A stretch of DNA of 64,000 nucleotides, from contig CAYWOR010000013.1 of assembly GCA_964459995.1 (NCBI GenBank), positions 1 to 64,000 of the forward strand, given 5' to 3'. The translations under genes and the position numbers were made by a program. Origin of the DNA: CAZSHG01 sp964459995 (GTDB lineage: Bacteria > UBP14 > UBA6098). How positions within the stretch are numbered: position 1 is the stretch's first letter; each line of letters opens with the position of its first letter. Positions 1-7,533 of the stretch are shown here, piece after piece. The notes beneath the pieces were generated by a model that saw only the letters and a program-made list of their open reading frames with translations, did not search any database and was not told the DNA's origin.

Positions 1-2
1 TC

Positions 3-125
3 GTCTGGCAACCCGACCCCTCCCTCGGCAGTGGCGTCTATCTCGTGAGGGCGCGTGTCGGCGGGCGAGGAGACCTCGCCCCTACGGGACAGGCGGCGAC
101 GAAAAGGATTGTCTATCTTAAATAA
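3..125 (+). CDS. C-terminal tail of a secreted sorting-domain protein (partial)
   Basis: An open frame enters from the left edge and stops with TAA at 123-125. It encodes a tail with 'GSGVYLVRARV' and ends 'TKRIVYLK', the usual last strand of the Por/FlgD-like C-terminal sorting domain (compare SGIYLVRLS and SGIYFAVLS at the ends of the 36771 and 58966 genes). Only about 40 residues are in the window, so the function of the main body cannot be told. Between the two conserved halves sits an extra 'GGRGDLAPTGQAA' segment, encoded by a perfect GC palindrome at 63-81. It looks like an in-frame insertion of an interspersed repeat. Confidence 0.7.
   Translation, partial: VWQPDPSLGSGVYLVRARVGGRGDLAPTGQAATKRIVYLK
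63..88. repeat. GC palindrome, interspersed repeat inside a coding tail
   Basis: GGGCGAGG at 63-70 and CCTCGCCC at 74-81 form a perfect 8-bp inverted repeat around AGA, followed by CCTACGGG. Read on the minus strand it is CCCGTAGGGGCGAGG...CCTCGCCC. This is the same design as the palindrome at 58571-58598 (CCGTAGGGGCGAAC...GTTCGCCCC). It lies within the open frame at 3-125. Confidence 0.6.
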
Positions 126-189
126 ACCGCAAATGACACACAGATACATTTCAGCGACATATGAAACACAAATTCCCAAAAAGGATGTT

Positions 190-654
190 GTGCCTTTCAA
201 ATTTGTTGCGGACGCAATGTTGGGGAGGCTTGCACGCTGGTTGCGAATGATGGGTTGTGATGTCTATTACAATTCCTCCGGCGAAGACTCGAAACTTCTC
301 GCAATCGCCCTCGCGGAAAGCCGAATCCTTCTCACTCGCGATGTCAGTCTTGCCCAACGCGCCGCAAAGGCGGGATATTTTGTCAAAAACGAGGGAACCT
401 CGGCGCAAGTCGCCGAGATAATCGAAAAATTCGGCATAGAACCGACCCTTTACGGCGACATTTGCCCCGTGTGCAACGGCGAGATTATTCCAGTAGCCAA
501 AGAATCCGTGCGCACGGATATCCCGCGTTACACATATTTCACCCATGAAGAGTTCCGAAGATGCAATTCCTGCGGAAAAATATTCTGGGAGGGAACCCAT
601 CGCGGGCTTGCCGAGAAAGACCTTGGAAGGATTCTTGGCGATGAAAATAAATAG
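190..654 (+). CDS. Mut7-C family PIN-like RNase domain protein with zinc ribbon
   Basis: Predicted nuclease of the Mut7-C (DUF82, PIN-like) family, about 154 aa. The N-terminus 'FKFVADAMLGRLARWLRMMG' is the family hallmark and carries the first conserved Asp. A second acidic patch is 'ILLTRDVSLA'. The C-terminal half has two cysteine pairs, CPVC and CNSC, forming a zinc ribbon. I chose GTG at 190 because AAGGA lies 4 nt upstream and family members begin almost exactly there. The open frame extends further 5', but that part overlaps the preceding gene. The stop overlaps the endonuclease V start by 14 bp, so the two are probably translated together. Substrate unknown. Confidence 0.8.
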   Translation: MPFKFVADAMLGRLARWLRMMGCDVYYNSSGEDSKLLAIALAESRILLTRDVSLAQRAAKAGYFVKNEGTSAQVAEIIEKFGIEPTLYGDICPVCNGEIIPVAKESVRTDIPRYTYFTHEEFRRCNSCGKIFWEGTHRGLAEKDLGRILGDENK

Positions 655-1330
655 AATTCATGGTTTCGACATCAGCTTTTCCGAGGCAAAAACCCTTCAG
701 GAGAGGCTTTCCGGTCAAGTCAGAGTCGAGAGCGGCCCGAATATCCGCGAAATTAATACAGTCGCCGGTTGCGATTGTGCATTCGACCGCAGAACCAACC
801 TCGCTTTCGGCGCGGTTGTGTTATGTGATTTTCCCTCGATGTCGCCGATTGGAATTCTAACCGCGCATTACGAAATTCGGTTTCCCTATGTCCCCGGATA
901 TCTGAGTTTTCGAGAGCTGGAGGTTCTGCTGAGTCTTTTTGAGCGGCTCGAAAAACCACCCGATATCGTCATCGCCGACGGACAGGGGATTGCACATCCG
1001 CGAAGAATCGGCCTTGCGAGCCATCTCGGTCTATTTCTCGAAATCCCGACGATTGGATGTGCAAAAAGCCGACTGATAGGCGAATCGAAAACACCCGGTC
1101 TTTCGAAAGGCGAATGGTCGCCGCTGTTTGACCGCCAGGAGATAATCGGCGCGGTAGTCAGGACAAAAAAAGGTGTCAAGCCGCTGTTCGTGTCGCCGGG
1201 GCATCTTATCGACCTCGAAAAAGCGCGGGAGATGATTATCGCTTGCACCACAAAATATCGCTTGCCCGAACCCTCCCGAATAGCCGATATTGAGGTTGCA
1301 AAATATAAAAAGGAAGTCATCGATGAATAG
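641..1330 (+). CDS. nfi: Endonuclease V (deoxyinosine 3'-endonuclease)
   Basis: Repair nuclease that cuts DNA (or RNA) one nucleotide 3' of inosine produced by adenine deamination. The protein has 229 aa, the usual family size. Conserved motifs: VAGCD (Asp about residue 45), PYVPGYLSFRE (Glu 92) and DGQGIAHPRRIGLASH (Asp 113), the three metal ligands. PYVPGYLSFRE also holds the wedge that separates strands at the lesion. The ATG at 641 is preceded by GGAAGG at 624-629 and lies inside the end of the Mut7-C gene. The stop in turn overlaps the start of the next gene. The grouping with another nuclease suggests a small nucleic-acid maintenance operon. Confidence 0.93.
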   Translation: MKINRIHGFDISFSEAKTLQERLSGQVRVESGPNIREINTVAGCDCAFDRRTNLAFGAVVLCDFPSMSPIGILTAHYEIRFPYVPGYLSFRELEVLLSLFERLEKPPDIVIADGQGIAHPRRIGLASHLGLFLEIPTIGCAKSRLIGESKTPGLSKGEWSPLFDRQEIIGAVVRTKKGVKPLFVSPGHLIDLEKAREMIIACTTKYRLPEPSRIADIEVAKYKKEVIDE

Positions 1331-2387
1331 AAGAATTATTGCAGTTATAGCTTTGCTTATCTCAACCATAGTCCTCGCAGGAGTCGAAGAGTCTTTCCAA
1401 CGAGTGCAGACACAGAACTTTTCGCGCCCGGACTCGAACAAAATCAAGATATTAAATCCCGCCGGAACAACGAGTATAACGGTTTCCGAGACCGATCAGG
1501 TCATTTTCAGTTATAGGTTATACGCCGAGGCGGCTGATTACAACAAATCGCGCGAGCTTGTGGGCAAATTCGAGACGAGAATTAGGCCGGAAAAAGGTGT
1601 AATAACCGCTAATTTCGGCTTGCCCTTCGATTCGATAGACAAGTTAAAATTCCCCTTTCTCGACAGAAAATTCGAGGGAACGCTTCAATGGCGCGACCGA
1701 AAAATTGACATTTCCCACAAAAAAGGAACAATTCTCAAAGTCGAGTTGCGTGTCGAAATTCCCAGCGGAATCGATGTCGAGATTGAAGGGATGATTGGAA
1801 AAGTTGATATTACAGGCCATCGGGGGAATATCGATATCGAAATGGGCGCAGGGGAAATAGAGCTGTTTCAAACAGTTGCGGAGCACAAAATTCTCCTCGG
1901 CACCGGTGTGGTGAAATCGGTTACCAGCGAGGGCGGGTTCGATATCTCCGCCGAAAAAATAGATATTCTCGGCACATTCACCGCGATAGACACACTTCGA
2001 ATCTCGCAAAAAGAAGGGGCAATCCGTTTCGACGGCGTCGAAAGTGCCACATGGCTCGACTTGAAAATCGGCAATGCCAATCTCTATTTGATGGCGGGCG
2101 ATCTCGGTTGCGGAAGCATCAAATCCGGCGCAGGGAATATCGATTTAAAAATATATTCGCGCCTCAATTGCGAGATGAGCATCGAAACCGAATCGGGCTA
2201 TATCGACATCGAGACCGCCAAAAGATTCGCGCAGGAGACCTATTCGACAACACACGGAAGAATCTCGCATATCGAGATAGAAAGCCCCTCTACTGAAGTC
2301 GAGGTCTCACACCCCTTCGGCTCGGGAATTATGCGTGCAAAAAGCGATTCGGGAAATATGAAAATCGTTAACGATAGCGCGGAATAA
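1323..2387 (+). CDS. Exported DUF4097-like beta-helix protein (putative adhesin)
   Basis: A 354-aa protein starting at an ATG that overlaps the nfi stop. It has an N-terminal signal peptide (RR..IAVIALLISTIVLAG). The rest is built of short beta-strand repeats ('GKVDITGHRGNIDIEMGAGEIELF', 'SGAGNIDLKI', 'ESGYIDIETAK', 'DSGNMKIVN'), the rhythm of the DUF4097 putative adhesin/LiaX-type beta-helix. No lipobox and no sorting tail. Likely periplasmic or surface located; molecular function unknown. Its 3' end overlaps the end of murJ on the other strand by 20 bp. Confidence 0.65.
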   Translation: MNRRIIAVIALLISTIVLAGVEESFQRVQTQNFSRPDSNKIKILNPAGTTSITVSETDQVIFSYRLYAEAADYNKSRELVGKFETRIRPEKGVITANFGLPFDSIDKLKFPFLDRKFEGTLQWRDRKIDISHKKGTILKVELRVEIPSGIDVEIEGMIGKVDITGHRGNIDIEMGAGEIELFQTVAEHKILLGTGVVKSVTSEGGFDISAEKIDILGTFTAIDTLRISQKEGAIRFDGVESATWLDLKIGNANLYLMAGDLGCGSIKSGAGNIDLKIYSRLNCEMSIETESGYIDIETAKRFAQETYSTTHGRISHIEIESPSTEVEVSHPFGSGIMRAKSDSGNMKIVNDSAE

Positions 2388-3960
2388 ATTTGCCGATTAT
2401 CCGTTTGAAAGCATATTCGACCTCGTGTATTCGAAGAAGCTTTGCAATTGCGAAGAAAACGCCAAAATAGAATATCGAAGGCACGACGAACTGAACTAAC
2501 TTATCGACAAAATCAAGCTCCAGTGCGACCATAGGATTGAACCAGTCTTTGAAAAGCCATGTCGCGATGGCCGATACACCCCCTGCGGAAATCACGAGAA
2601 GCTCTGTTTTTATTATCCGCCATGCCGAGAAGCCCTCGATTTTTTTCGCCACATATATCATTAAAAGACTCGAGTTAATCAATCCTGTCAACGAAGACCC
2701 AAGCGCAAGCCCGCCATGGTCAAGATAAAACATAAAAATCATGCTCAGGAGGATGTTAAAAATCACGCCGATGCCGACAATGTAAACCGGTGTGCGAGTG
2801 TCTTTTTTCGCGTAGAATGCCTGTTGCATTGTCCTCGTGATACCATGAAACGGCAGGCCTATGACATAAAAAAGCAATGCCCACGCAACCATCGGAGTCG
2901 AGGTTTCGGCGGCAAAGCTCCCCCTTTCGAAAATAAGCGAGACAACCTCGTTGCGAAGGACTACCGTCGCGAGTGCAATCGGCGCGAGAAGGGTGAAAAT
3001 CGAGCGTGTGGTGTAGGACAGTGTCTGGGAGAAACTTTTGTCGTCGTTGTTCGCGGCGGCGTCTGCGAGGGTTGGAAGGCTTGCCGTCGCGACAGCATAG
3101 CCCACCAACGAAAGCGGCAGATAGATAAGCCTTGTGGCGTAAGCAAGCGAGCTTACACTTCCGCCGGGTAATAGCGAAGCGAGCATGATGTCAGCGAGAT
3201 AGTTAATCTCGTGCGAGGCCAACGAGAGGAGACTTGGTAGAAGAAGCAGGGAGACCTCGATAATGTCGCGCTTCCGACCCTTAACCGCCCAACTGAAACG
3301 CCAGCCGATTTTTAAGACCCAAATTAGTTGCCATAAAAAAAACAAAAACCCGCCGAAAACAACCCCTACCGCCACAAGCTGTATCTGTTTGGTTGCATCT
3401 GCAAAAAAATACACACCCAGTCCGATTCCAACAAGCCATGAAAGGTTTGTGAAAGCCGGCGCAACCGAACTTATGAAAAATTTCCGGTAGGTGTTCAAAA
3501 TCGCCTGACAATAAGACCCAAGGCCAATGAAGCCGATGAAGAAAAATAGAATCCGAACAAGTTTGGTGGCGAGATGTAATCTTTCCGGGTCGTTATGCCA
3601 TCCGATGACGATAATCTTGATAATAAACGGCGCAAAAACAACGCCGACAATACAAACCAAGATCAATATCCCCATAAGCGCTGTCAAAACCGCAGATGCC
3701 ATCGCGAAAGCGGCTTCGGGACCTTCTTTGTGTTTTATTTCGGTAAATTTGGGCAGAAACGCCGCGGTAAAAGAATTCTCGCCAAAAACGAACTGGAAAA
3801 GATTCGGGAATCTCCAAGCCACAATGAAAGCATCCGCGGCGAATCCGGTGCCGAAAGCCGCGGCCATGGCTATTTCGCGCGCTAAACCGATAATGCGCGT
3901 TACCAAAGTGCCGAGGCTCACCCATACGGCGGAATAAAATATGCTTTTGCGTTCGCTCAA
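2368..3960 (-). CDS. murJ: Lipid II flippase MurJ/MviN
   Basis: A 530-aa polytopic inner-membrane protein that flips the peptidoglycan precursor lipid II to the periplasm. The N-terminus carries the MviN signature (LVTRIIGLAREIAMAAAFG, then AADAFIVAWRFPNLFQ and FLPKFTE), followed by about 14 hydrophobic helices with an Arg-rich central cavity region. The best start is TTG at 3960. It has no Shine-Dalgarno, but a TATAAT box (3967-3972, minus strand) ends 6 nt upstream, so the message may be leaderless. It runs convergent with the DUF4097 gene and divergent from the flavoprotein gene. Confidence 0.9.
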   Translation of the reverse strand: MSERKSIFYSAVWVSLGTLVTRIIGLAREIAMAAAFGTGFAADAFIVAWRFPNLFQFVFGENSFTAAFLPKFTEIKHKEGPEAAFAMASAVLTALMGILILVCIVGVVFAPFIIKIIVIGWHNDPERLHLATKLVRILFFFIGFIGLGSYCQAILNTYRKFFISSVAPAFTNLSWLVGIGLGVYFFADATKQIQLVAVGVVFGGFLFFLWQLIWVLKIGWRFSWAVKGRKRDIIEVSLLLLPSLLSLASHEINYLADIMLASLLPGGSVSSLAYATRLIYLPLSLVGYAVATASLPTLADAAANNDDKSFSQTLSYTTRSIFTLLAPIALATVVLRNEVVSLIFERGSFAAETSTPMVAWALLFYVIGLPFHGITRTMQQAFYAKKDTRTPVYIVGIGVIFNILLSMIFMFYLDHGGLALGSSLTGLINSSLLMIYVAKKIEGFSAWRIIKTELLVISAGGVSAIATWLFKDWFNPMVALELDFVDKLVQFVVPSIFYFGVFFAIAKLLRIHEVEYAFKRIIGKFIPRYR

Positions 3961-4025
3961 TCGAGAATTATAATATAAGATTAAATGGTCTATTATAACA
4001 GCTGTTTACGATTCGTGATGAAACA

Positions 4026-4616
4026 GTGAAATTCGAAGAGAAACATATAGCCGCGATATATTTCAGCCCGAGGAATCCCTCGAACAGCGGAGAAATTCTC
4101 GATATTACCCTCAAACCGCTAATCAAAGCCGGCTGGAATGTCGAGAAGATATTCATCCGCGATCTGAACATTCGCCCATGTGAGGGTTGCGAGACCTGTG
4201 AAAAAGGCGCGCTTTGCCCCATCGAAGACGATGTGCCGCGGATAAAATCTTTACTCGAAAAATGTTCCGCTGTCGCGATTGCTACTCCTGTCTATTTCTA
4301 TGGCGTTCCATCGAGTGCCAAAGCGCTTATTGACCGATGCCAAACACTTTGGGCACGGAAATATATCATCGCAAATCCTCTGCCATCCGGACGCCAGGCA
4401 GGGATTATTGTTACTGCGGCGAGCGGGGGGCAAAAGGTCGCGGAAGGAGTTCGTCTTACGCTAAAATACTTCCTCGATGCCCTCTCTATCGAAATGCCCG
4501 AGATGCATGTCGTCAGAAATTGCCACTGGGCGCCGAAGGATGTGCCATGTAATGAATCGGCGAAAGCAAACGAATACGGAAATAAATTCTTAGAAAGGAT
4601 AAACAATGGTCTATGA
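4026..4616 (+). CDS. NADPH-dependent FMN reductase family, iron-sulfur flavoprotein-like
   Basis: A 196-aa flavodoxin-fold protein of the FMN_red/Isf group. It has a compact cysteine motif C52-x2-C55-x2-C58-x5-C64 ('CEGCETCEKGALC'), the arrangement that binds a 4Fe-4S cluster in archaeal Isf proteins. The flavin-binding stretch 'ATPVYFYGVPSSAKALIDR' follows. Such proteins move electrons from ferredoxin or reduce O2/H2O2 in anaerobes (family knowledge). The start is GTG at 4026 with only a poor ribosome site. Residues 119-126 (PLPSGRQAG) look like a short in-frame insertion from a palindromic repeat. The stop overlaps the next start by 11 bp. Confidence 0.8.
   Translation: MKFEEKHIAAIYFSPRNPSNSGEILDITLKPLIKAGWNVEKIFIRDLNIRPCEGCETCEKGALCPIEDDVPRIKSLLEKCSAVAIATPVYFYGVPSSAKALIDRCQTLWARKYIIANPLPSGRQAGIIVTAASGGQKVAEGVRLTLKYFLDALSIEMPEMHVVRNCHWAPKDVPCNESAKANEYGNKFLERINNGL
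4380..4401. repeat. Short palindromic element in coding sequence ('PSGRQAG')
   Basis: CTGCC at 4380-4384 and GGCAG at 4397-4401 bound a 12-base centre, giving the peptide LPSGRQAG in the flavoprotein. The same peptide is familiar to me from unrelated proteins of candidate-phylum genomes, where CTGCC...GGCAG palindromes spread in frame. Only one copy was noticed here. Confidence 0.35.
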
Positions 4617-5691
4617 AGACAGAATCACCACAGTGCGAAACAAAATCGAAGAGCTTGGACTCGATGCGATTTTATTCACGAATCTCATAAACATAAGATA
4701 TTTATGCGGTTACAGCGGCTCGAACGGCCTGCTTTTTGTCTCGAAAAAAGCCTCGCTTTTTCTGACCGATTTTCGGTATAAAACCCAAATCGAGACCGAG
4801 GTCAAGGCCGCGGAAGGAATTGTGCCGGAGGACGGGCTTCTTTTGGATGCCCTCGTCGCGAGGCCGGAAACCACAGGAATTTATAAGCTCGGTTTCGAAA
4901 GCTCGATAGCCTTCGACAGGCTCGAATCGATGAAAAGATGCTTCCCCGAAACCATTCAATGGACACTCGTTGAGAATTTTGTCGCTCAAATGCGCTGTAT
5001 AAAAACCTCCGAGGAAGTCGAAAAGGTCAAAAAGGCGATCGTCGTCGCCGAAACAGGACTTCGCGAATCCCTCGATTATCTTCGCCCCGGAATAACCGAA
5101 ATGGAGTTCGCCGCCGAGCTTGAATACCGTATGCGCAAACACGGCGCGGAAAAACCCGCTTTCGATACGATAGTCGTCAGCGGCGAACGAAGCGCGCTTA
5201 TTCACGGCATTGCCTCGCCCAAGGTTATCGCGCACGGCGATCTCGTAACCATCGACTATGGCGCGAAGGTTGACGGCTACCACTCCGATATCACCCGAAC
5301 CTTCATAATGGGTGAACCTTCGCCAAAACAGCGCGAGATTTACGAACTCGTCTATCTCGCACAGACATCGACAGTGAAAGGCGTTCGGGCGGGGCTTCCC
5401 GGCAAGGAAATCGACGGCATCGCACGGAAAATTATAGAAGATGCCGGATATGGCGAATATTTCGGCCACGGCCTCGGCCACGGCCTTGGAATGGAAGTCC
5501 ACGACAATCTCGGAGTCGGTTCGAAATCAGAAAATATTATCCCGAAAGGCGCGATTATAACCGTCGAGCCGGGGGTATATATTCCCGGAATCGGCGGCGT
5601 CCGCATCGAGGACGATGTGCTCGTCGAGGAGACCGGCGCGTCTGTGCTCACAACTTTGCCGAAAGACATCGACAATGCCATTATCGAATAA
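4606..5691 (+). CDS. pepP: Xaa-Pro aminopeptidase/dipeptidase (M24B)
   Basis: A 361-aa cytosolic metallopeptidase that releases residues before proline. It has an N-terminal creatinase-like domain (about 1-125, with 'IRYLCGYSGSNG') and a C-terminal pita-bread domain. The metal ligands are in place: 'TIDYGAKVDGYHSDITRTF' (two Asp), 'GHGLGHGLGMEVHD' (His), 'ITVEPGVYI' (Glu) and 'GVRIEDDVLV' (Glu). ATG 4606 lies inside the preceding gene and is translationally coupled. The gene symbol marks the family; prolidase (pepQ) activity cannot be excluded. Confidence 0.88.
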   Translation: MVYEDRITTVRNKIEELGLDAILFTNLINIRYLCGYSGSNGLLFVSKKASLFLTDFRYKTQIETEVKAAEGIVPEDGLLLDALVARPETTGIYKLGFESSIAFDRLESMKRCFPETIQWTLVENFVAQMRCIKTSEEVEKVKKAIVVAETGLRESLDYLRPGITEMEFAAELEYRMRKHGAEKPAFDTIVVSGERSALIHGIASPKVIAHGDLVTIDYGAKVDGYHSDITRTFIMGEPSPKQREIYELVYLAQTSTVKGVRAGLPGKEIDGIARKIIEDAGYGEYFGHGLGHGLGMEVHDNLGVGSKSENIIPKGAIITVEPGVYIPGIGGVRIEDDVLVEETGASVLTTLPKDIDNAIIE

Positions 5692-5713
5692 ATCGACAGT
5701 AAAGGAAAACCTC

Positions 5714-7204
5714 ATGAAAAAAATATTTCTGCCGATATTTTTCGCAATAATTCTATTCTTTGGATGTTCCGAAACCGAAATCGATAATGAAGCGCCTTCT
5801 ATAATGATAACCTTCCCCTCAAACGGCCAAGGTGTTACTGCGCCGGTGATTATCACAGCGTCAGCATCGGACAACGAGGGTGTTGCCGAGGTGAAATTTT
5901 ACATCGACGGCATCGAAGCCGGAATCGACAACGAAGCGCCTTTTCAGCACGAATGGGACATATCCGGCCTTGGCGATTTCAGCCCGCACACCATTTACGC
6001 CCGTGCCGAGGACGCCGCCGGCAACAGCGCTGTCAGCGAGACAATTAATGTTTGGATAAACCATAACAACTGGAGTTTCATTCTCGTCGAGAAAGGCAAA
6101 ACTTCATCCTCGGCGAGCGTGGCTTGGTCGGCCTATCCGGGGGGAATTGGAAGTTTTCGGTTTCATTATTCGACCTCGCCCGAAGTCGATACAACCGACC
6201 TGCGCGGGCCTTCTGCCGGCCTCGCTGACACCTCCGCGACAATCAGCGGCCTTCTGCCGGACACGCCCTATTATTTCAAGGTATTCCTCGTTGTCGGCGC
6301 AAATATGGTCAACAGCAACGAAATAATGATTCGAACCGACCCCGCGGGATTGCTCGAGTGGATTACAGTCCCCGGCGGCGGGTTTTCGAGGGGCGCGCTG
6401 GACGGTTCTTCCGGGCTCGAGGGCGCTTTTCCGGTGCGATGGATTCAAGTTTCGACTTTCCAAATTACTGAAACAGAGATAACCTGTGCTCAATATAAAG
6501 AGTTCATCGATGCCGGTGGCTACAGCGATTCGACATACTGGAGCGCGCAGGGATGGTCGGCCAAAAGGTCTCGCGGATGGACATCGCCGGACAGATGGAA
6601 CGAAGGCTCAACCGGCTGGCTGGTCGGCGAGGATTTCCCCGACTATCCGGTTATCGGCGTAAGTTATTATGAAGCAGAGGCATATGCAAACTGGCTCGGC
6701 GCGAGACTTCCAACCGAAGCCGAGTGGGAATATACAGCACGAGGAAACTCCGGCCCCGATAACAATGGCGATTCCTACCCCGACGGCAATATCTTCCCAT
6801 GGGGCGATGTTTTCAGCGCAGAAATCGAGGGCGTATTCGTGCACTGCAACTTCCGCAATGCAACCACCGATCCTATGCCGGATTCTCTCGTGGATGGCTT
6901 CACCGATTCCGCCCCGGTCGGAAGTTTCCCCACCGGAACGAGCTGGTGCGGAGCGCTCGATATGGCTGGCAATGCCGCGGAGTGGGTTGCGGATTGGTTC
7001 GCGCTGGATTATTATTCCACTTCGCCCGATATCGACCCAACCGGCCCGGAAACAGGCACGGCACGTATCGTCCGCGGCGGAAGTTATATCCATCAGAGCA
7101 CGAATACCGACAGAGGATATAATCTTCGCACATGGCGACGCGATTCACGCAACCCAGACGACCGGCGCAAACAGATTGGATTCCGAGTGGCGAGGGATAT
7201 TTGA
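5714..7204 (+). CDS. Lipoprotein with Ig-like, FnIII and formylglycine-synthase-fold domains
   Basis: A 496-aa exported lipoprotein (signal peptide with 'ILFFGC' lipobox). Domain order: bacterial Ig-like domain (about 25-115, 'SDNEGVAEVKFYIDG'), a fibronectin type III-like domain (about 120-210, 'LLPDTPYYFKVFLV'), then a C-terminal FGE/SUMF1 domain (about 220-496). The FGE part shows 'ETEITCAQYKEFI', 'VSYYEAEAYANWLGARLPTEAEWEYTAR', 'MAGNAAEWVADW', 'RGGSY' and 'IGFRVAR'. FGE-fold proteins either oxidise sulfatase cysteines or act as non-catalytic binding modules. No sulfatase is nearby, so a surface binding role seems more likely. AAAGGA at about 5700 supports ATG 5714. Confidence 0.82.
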   Translation: MKKIFLPIFFAIILFFGCSETEIDNEAPSIMITFPSNGQGVTAPVIITASASDNEGVAEVKFYIDGIEAGIDNEAPFQHEWDISGLGDFSPHTIYARAEDAAGNSAVSETINVWINHNNWSFILVEKGKTSSSASVAWSAYPGGIGSFRFHYSTSPEVDTTDLRGPSAGLADTSATISGLLPDTPYYFKVFLVVGANMVNSNEIMIRTDPAGLLEWITVPGGGFSRGALDGSSGLEGAFPVRWIQVSTFQITETEITCAQYKEFIDAGGYSDSTYWSAQGWSAKRSRGWTSPDRWNEGSTGWLVGEDFPDYPVIGVSYYEAEAYANWLGARLPTEAEWEYTARGNSGPDNNGDSYPDGNIFPWGDVFSAEIEGVFVHCNFRNATTDPMPDSLVDGFTDSAPVGSFPTGTSWCGALDMAGNAAEWVADWFALDYYSTSPDIDPTGPETGTARIVRGGSYIHQSTNTDRGYNLRTWRRDSRNPDDRRKQIGFRVARDI

Positions 7205-7506
7205 TGTTGCCCAAACCGCGAAAATTAGCGCATATCGCCTTTGTATTTGTGGTATCCGGCTTGCTCTTATCCGTTTTAGCGCCGAAAATTTACTCCGTCT
7301 CGCTCGGGATGTGGTTTCTGAGCGTCGCGGTGGGGATTATCGCATTGATAAAAAACGGCCGACTCTTTCCGAGAATCGCCCTAACGAGGTCGGATGATGA
7401 CGCTGAAAAGCTCGACATGATACATTTCGTCGAGGTTTATCTTTCACTAATACCTGGAATATTTGTTATCGCATATATATTATTCTTTAAAGTGTTCGGA
7501 GGCTAA
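7204..7506 (+). CDS. Small membrane protein, unknown
   Basis: A 100-aa protein whose ATG overlaps the previous stop (TGATG). Three hydrophobic helices are visible: 'HIAFVFVVSGLLLSVLAP', 'GMWFLSVAVGIIALI' and 'YLSLIPGIFVIAYILFF'. A short charged stretch (TRSDDDAEKLD) separates helices two and three. No family recognised. It lies between the FGE lipoprotein and lysC and is probably in the same transcript. Confidence 0.6.
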   Translation: MLPKPRKLAHIAFVFVVSGLLLSVLAPKIYSVSLGMWFLSVAVGIIALIKNGRLFPRIALTRSDDDAEKLDMIHFVEVYLSLIPGIFVIAYILFFKVFGG

Positions 7507-7533
7507 AAACCTCACCCCTGAAGGATTAGCAAA
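7507..7533 (+). promoter_or_regulatory. Intercistronic segment before lysC with repeat-like half site
   Basis: The segment CCTCACCCCTGAAGGATTA resembles the right half of the repeats at 45351 and 45999 (CCTCGCCCTGAAGTGCTTA). It supplies the AAGGA used as ribosome site for the TTG start of lysC, so a repeat remnant may have become a translation signal. Confidence 0.3.

Noticed and set aside
4702..5502. 266-codon minus-strand frame opposite the Xaa-Pro peptidase
   Set aside because: Shadow frame; low-complexity Phe/Val-rich product, typical of antisense to a GC-biased gene.
6669..7397. 242-codon plus-strand frame overlapping the FGE lipoprotein
   Set aside because: Other-frame shadow of a gene with recognised domains, no ribosome site, low-complexity product.
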